In this document: positions 16,998 through 18,254 of the stretch, piece after piece
How positions within the stretch are numbered: position 1 is the first letter of the stretch
How the letters are laid out: each line of letters begins with the position of its first letter
From: Jimgerdemannia flammicorona
Taxonomy: Eukaryota > Mucoromycota > Endogonomycetes > Endogonales > Endogonaceae
Reading direction: 5' to 3'
NCBI GenBank assembly: GCA_003990745.1
Contig: RBNI01002522.1
Span: 1-18,254, forward strand
Length of the DNA: 18,254 nt
The notes under the pieces: model-generated
Database searches by the model: none
The model's input: only the letters and a program-made list of their open reading frames with translations
What the model was told of the DNA's origin: nothing
Position numbers and translations under genes: made by a program

Positions 16998-18254
16998 ATG
17001 GGCTGTTCATCTCTTATAATCTATTCTTGCGTGGAGTGGGTGGGGTCGCATCCTTCAATTCTTCGATCAACTGCTGCATTTCGAATTTCGATCAAAAACA
17101 GTTTGCAAAGGCAACAGTGGTGTGGCTTGGATGACGTCGCCAGATTTTTTTCAACGAAAACAACGTTGTTAACTACCAAGAACATGGCGAAGCGACAAAC
17201 TACAGACATTTTAAACCAGCCGCCGGCTAAGAGAAGCCACACTTCTTTTGATCTGCTTGAAGTCGATTTGGTAATGCGCCGCCTCTTTGCTTGGTCTTTT
17301 GAAACTGAAGGTCATACTCATTTTACTCTACTTCTGTCGATAGACCGAGATCAACCATGATCATGTCAACGAAATCATTCTACTCGACCAGTCCAGGGTT
17401 CCAGAGGGAGAGCCGACGGGGATAGACCTCGAGTTACTGAACGAGAAGAATTATCCTGATTTCGGGGTGTCCGGGTTTGAAGACAGCGACAGTAAGCTGC
17501 CGTTCCTCATTCGAGATTGCGCCCTCCAGATCATCAAATCTTTCCGGATTATGAAGCGCGCCTTTGACCGTAGAGGACATTTTGGCAAGGGCAACATCCT
17601 CCGTGAGTCATCGTTTATGGTTAGTTTTTCTTGTCCTTGTTTTCGAATCATAGCTGATATTGGTCTTCTTGTCATTGACCAGAGGGTCCCGCTGGTGCTG
17701 GCAAATCGTATGTGCTCTATCATGTGGTTCAGTTTTGTCGGGCCTCAGGGTGGCTTGTCCTATATATTCCAACAGGTGAGTCTAACTGTCTTTCTCTTTC
17801 ATCTGTAGTGGAAGAACATGCACTCATCATCAGCTTTCTCATTTTTCTCATTAGCGGGAGCTTTCAACGAATATGATAATGAACGTGCAGCTGGGACAAT
17901 TTTAGACAACTTTTTGCATGCTGAAAAAGATAAGCTGAAGGATATTGAATTCAAGAAGGGTGGCCCATCTCTATATGATTTTATTTCGGATGGTCTTGAT
18001 AATGAAAAGTATTTCGAGACATGGAAAGGACTCTCCAATCTTTTCAGCATTAAACGTCTTAAGTGAGTCTTAGTCTTCTTTCATGCTTTTCATAATGAGT
18101 TTCACCTTCCTCACATTTCTTTTTAACTGCTGTAGGTACCCTTTTCTTATCGCTGTTGATGAGTGGAATGTCAAGTTCGATAATCCTCGGTGTCAAGAGT
18201 TATTTGAGTTTTTCGGCGTTCAGAAGTTGGTGGGCATTATATTTTTTCTGCACA
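16998..18254 (+). CDS. DAP3/mRPS29-like mitochondrial P-loop GTPase (5 exons, partial at window end)
   Basis: Exons 16998-17270, 17344-17602, 17683-17775, 17855-18062 and 18136 to the window end. Introns of 73, 80, 79 and 73 bp have GTAATG, GTGAGT, GTGAGT, GTGAGT donors, AG acceptors and compatible phases, giving about 317 residues so far. Residues 20-60 look like a mitochondrial presequence (Arg/Ser-rich, no acidic residues until 44, ARFFSTK cleavage-type site). LPFLIRDCALQII precedes a Walker A motif GPAGAGKS (about 179-186), then YVLYHVVQFCRASGWLVLYIPT, which matches the DAP3 pattern HV..FC....WL.L.IP, and later PFLIAVDEWN (Walker B). DAP3/mRPS29 is a GTP-binding protein of the mitochondrial small ribosomal subunit. 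It could be a lineage-specific paralogue rather than the ribosomal protein itself. The start at 16998 is the first ATG after the AT-rich block; an internal ATG at 17183 would drop the presequence. The 3' end lies beyond the window. Confidence 0.72.

Overview
The window looks like nuclear DNA of a filamentous fungus. Two intron-bearing genes with moderate GC lie at the ends and have compact introns of 73-98 bp with GTAAGT/GTGAGT donors. About 15 kb of AT-rich, mobile-element-derived DNA lies between them. The phylum cannot be fixed from sequence alone. A DUF7869-type transposase relic, and a cassette that reads well only if TGA means Trp, make an early-diverging fungus (Mucoromycota/Glomeromycotina-like, possibly hosting Mollicutes-related endobacteria) a reasonable guess.

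Layout: (1) 151-1796, minus: a complete four-exon F-box/RCC1-repeat protein gene (457 aa), with two CRE-like sites in its upstream region. (2) 2106-3758, plus: three AT-rich tandem reading frames that are open only under genetic code 4. They contain 19 in-frame TGA codons, one TGG, and few TAA/TAG. They encode two Cys-rich zinc-ribbon-like proteins and a small tail-anchored membrane protein. (3) 3784-5514 and 16537-16966, minus: a decayed DUF7869-type transposase-like gene, tail-to-tail with the cassette (25 bp apart) and cut in two by (4). (4) 5515-16536: a degenerate Ty3/Gypsy-like LTR retroelement with 1.55-kb LTRs that carry their own ORF. Its internal order is gag, inverted pol fragment, gag remainder, dUTPase, RT, RNase H, integrase zinc finger, second insertion, integrase core, GPY/F-like end. 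(5) 11016-13731: a second LTR-like element with a 5-bp target duplication (ATCAG), inserted in the integrase linker. (6) 12741-13428: a foldback hAT-like MITE with a perfect 8-bp target duplication (CTCTTAAG), inserted inside (5). (7) 16998 to the window end, plus: the first five exons of a DAP3/mRPS29-like P-loop GTPase with a likely mitochondrial presequence.

The centre is therefore a four-level nest: MITE in LTR-like element in Gypsy element in DUF7869 gene. The two LTR copies of the Gypsy element differ almost only by C/T and G/A transitions, many of them CpA to TpA, so the region has undergone cytosine-deamination decay. The code-4 cassette does not follow that pattern. Its stops are nearly all TGA, which makes it the most unusual item in the window: plausibly DNA from a TGA=Trp genome (Mollicutes-related endosymbiont or mitochondrial plasmid) sitting between two host genes.
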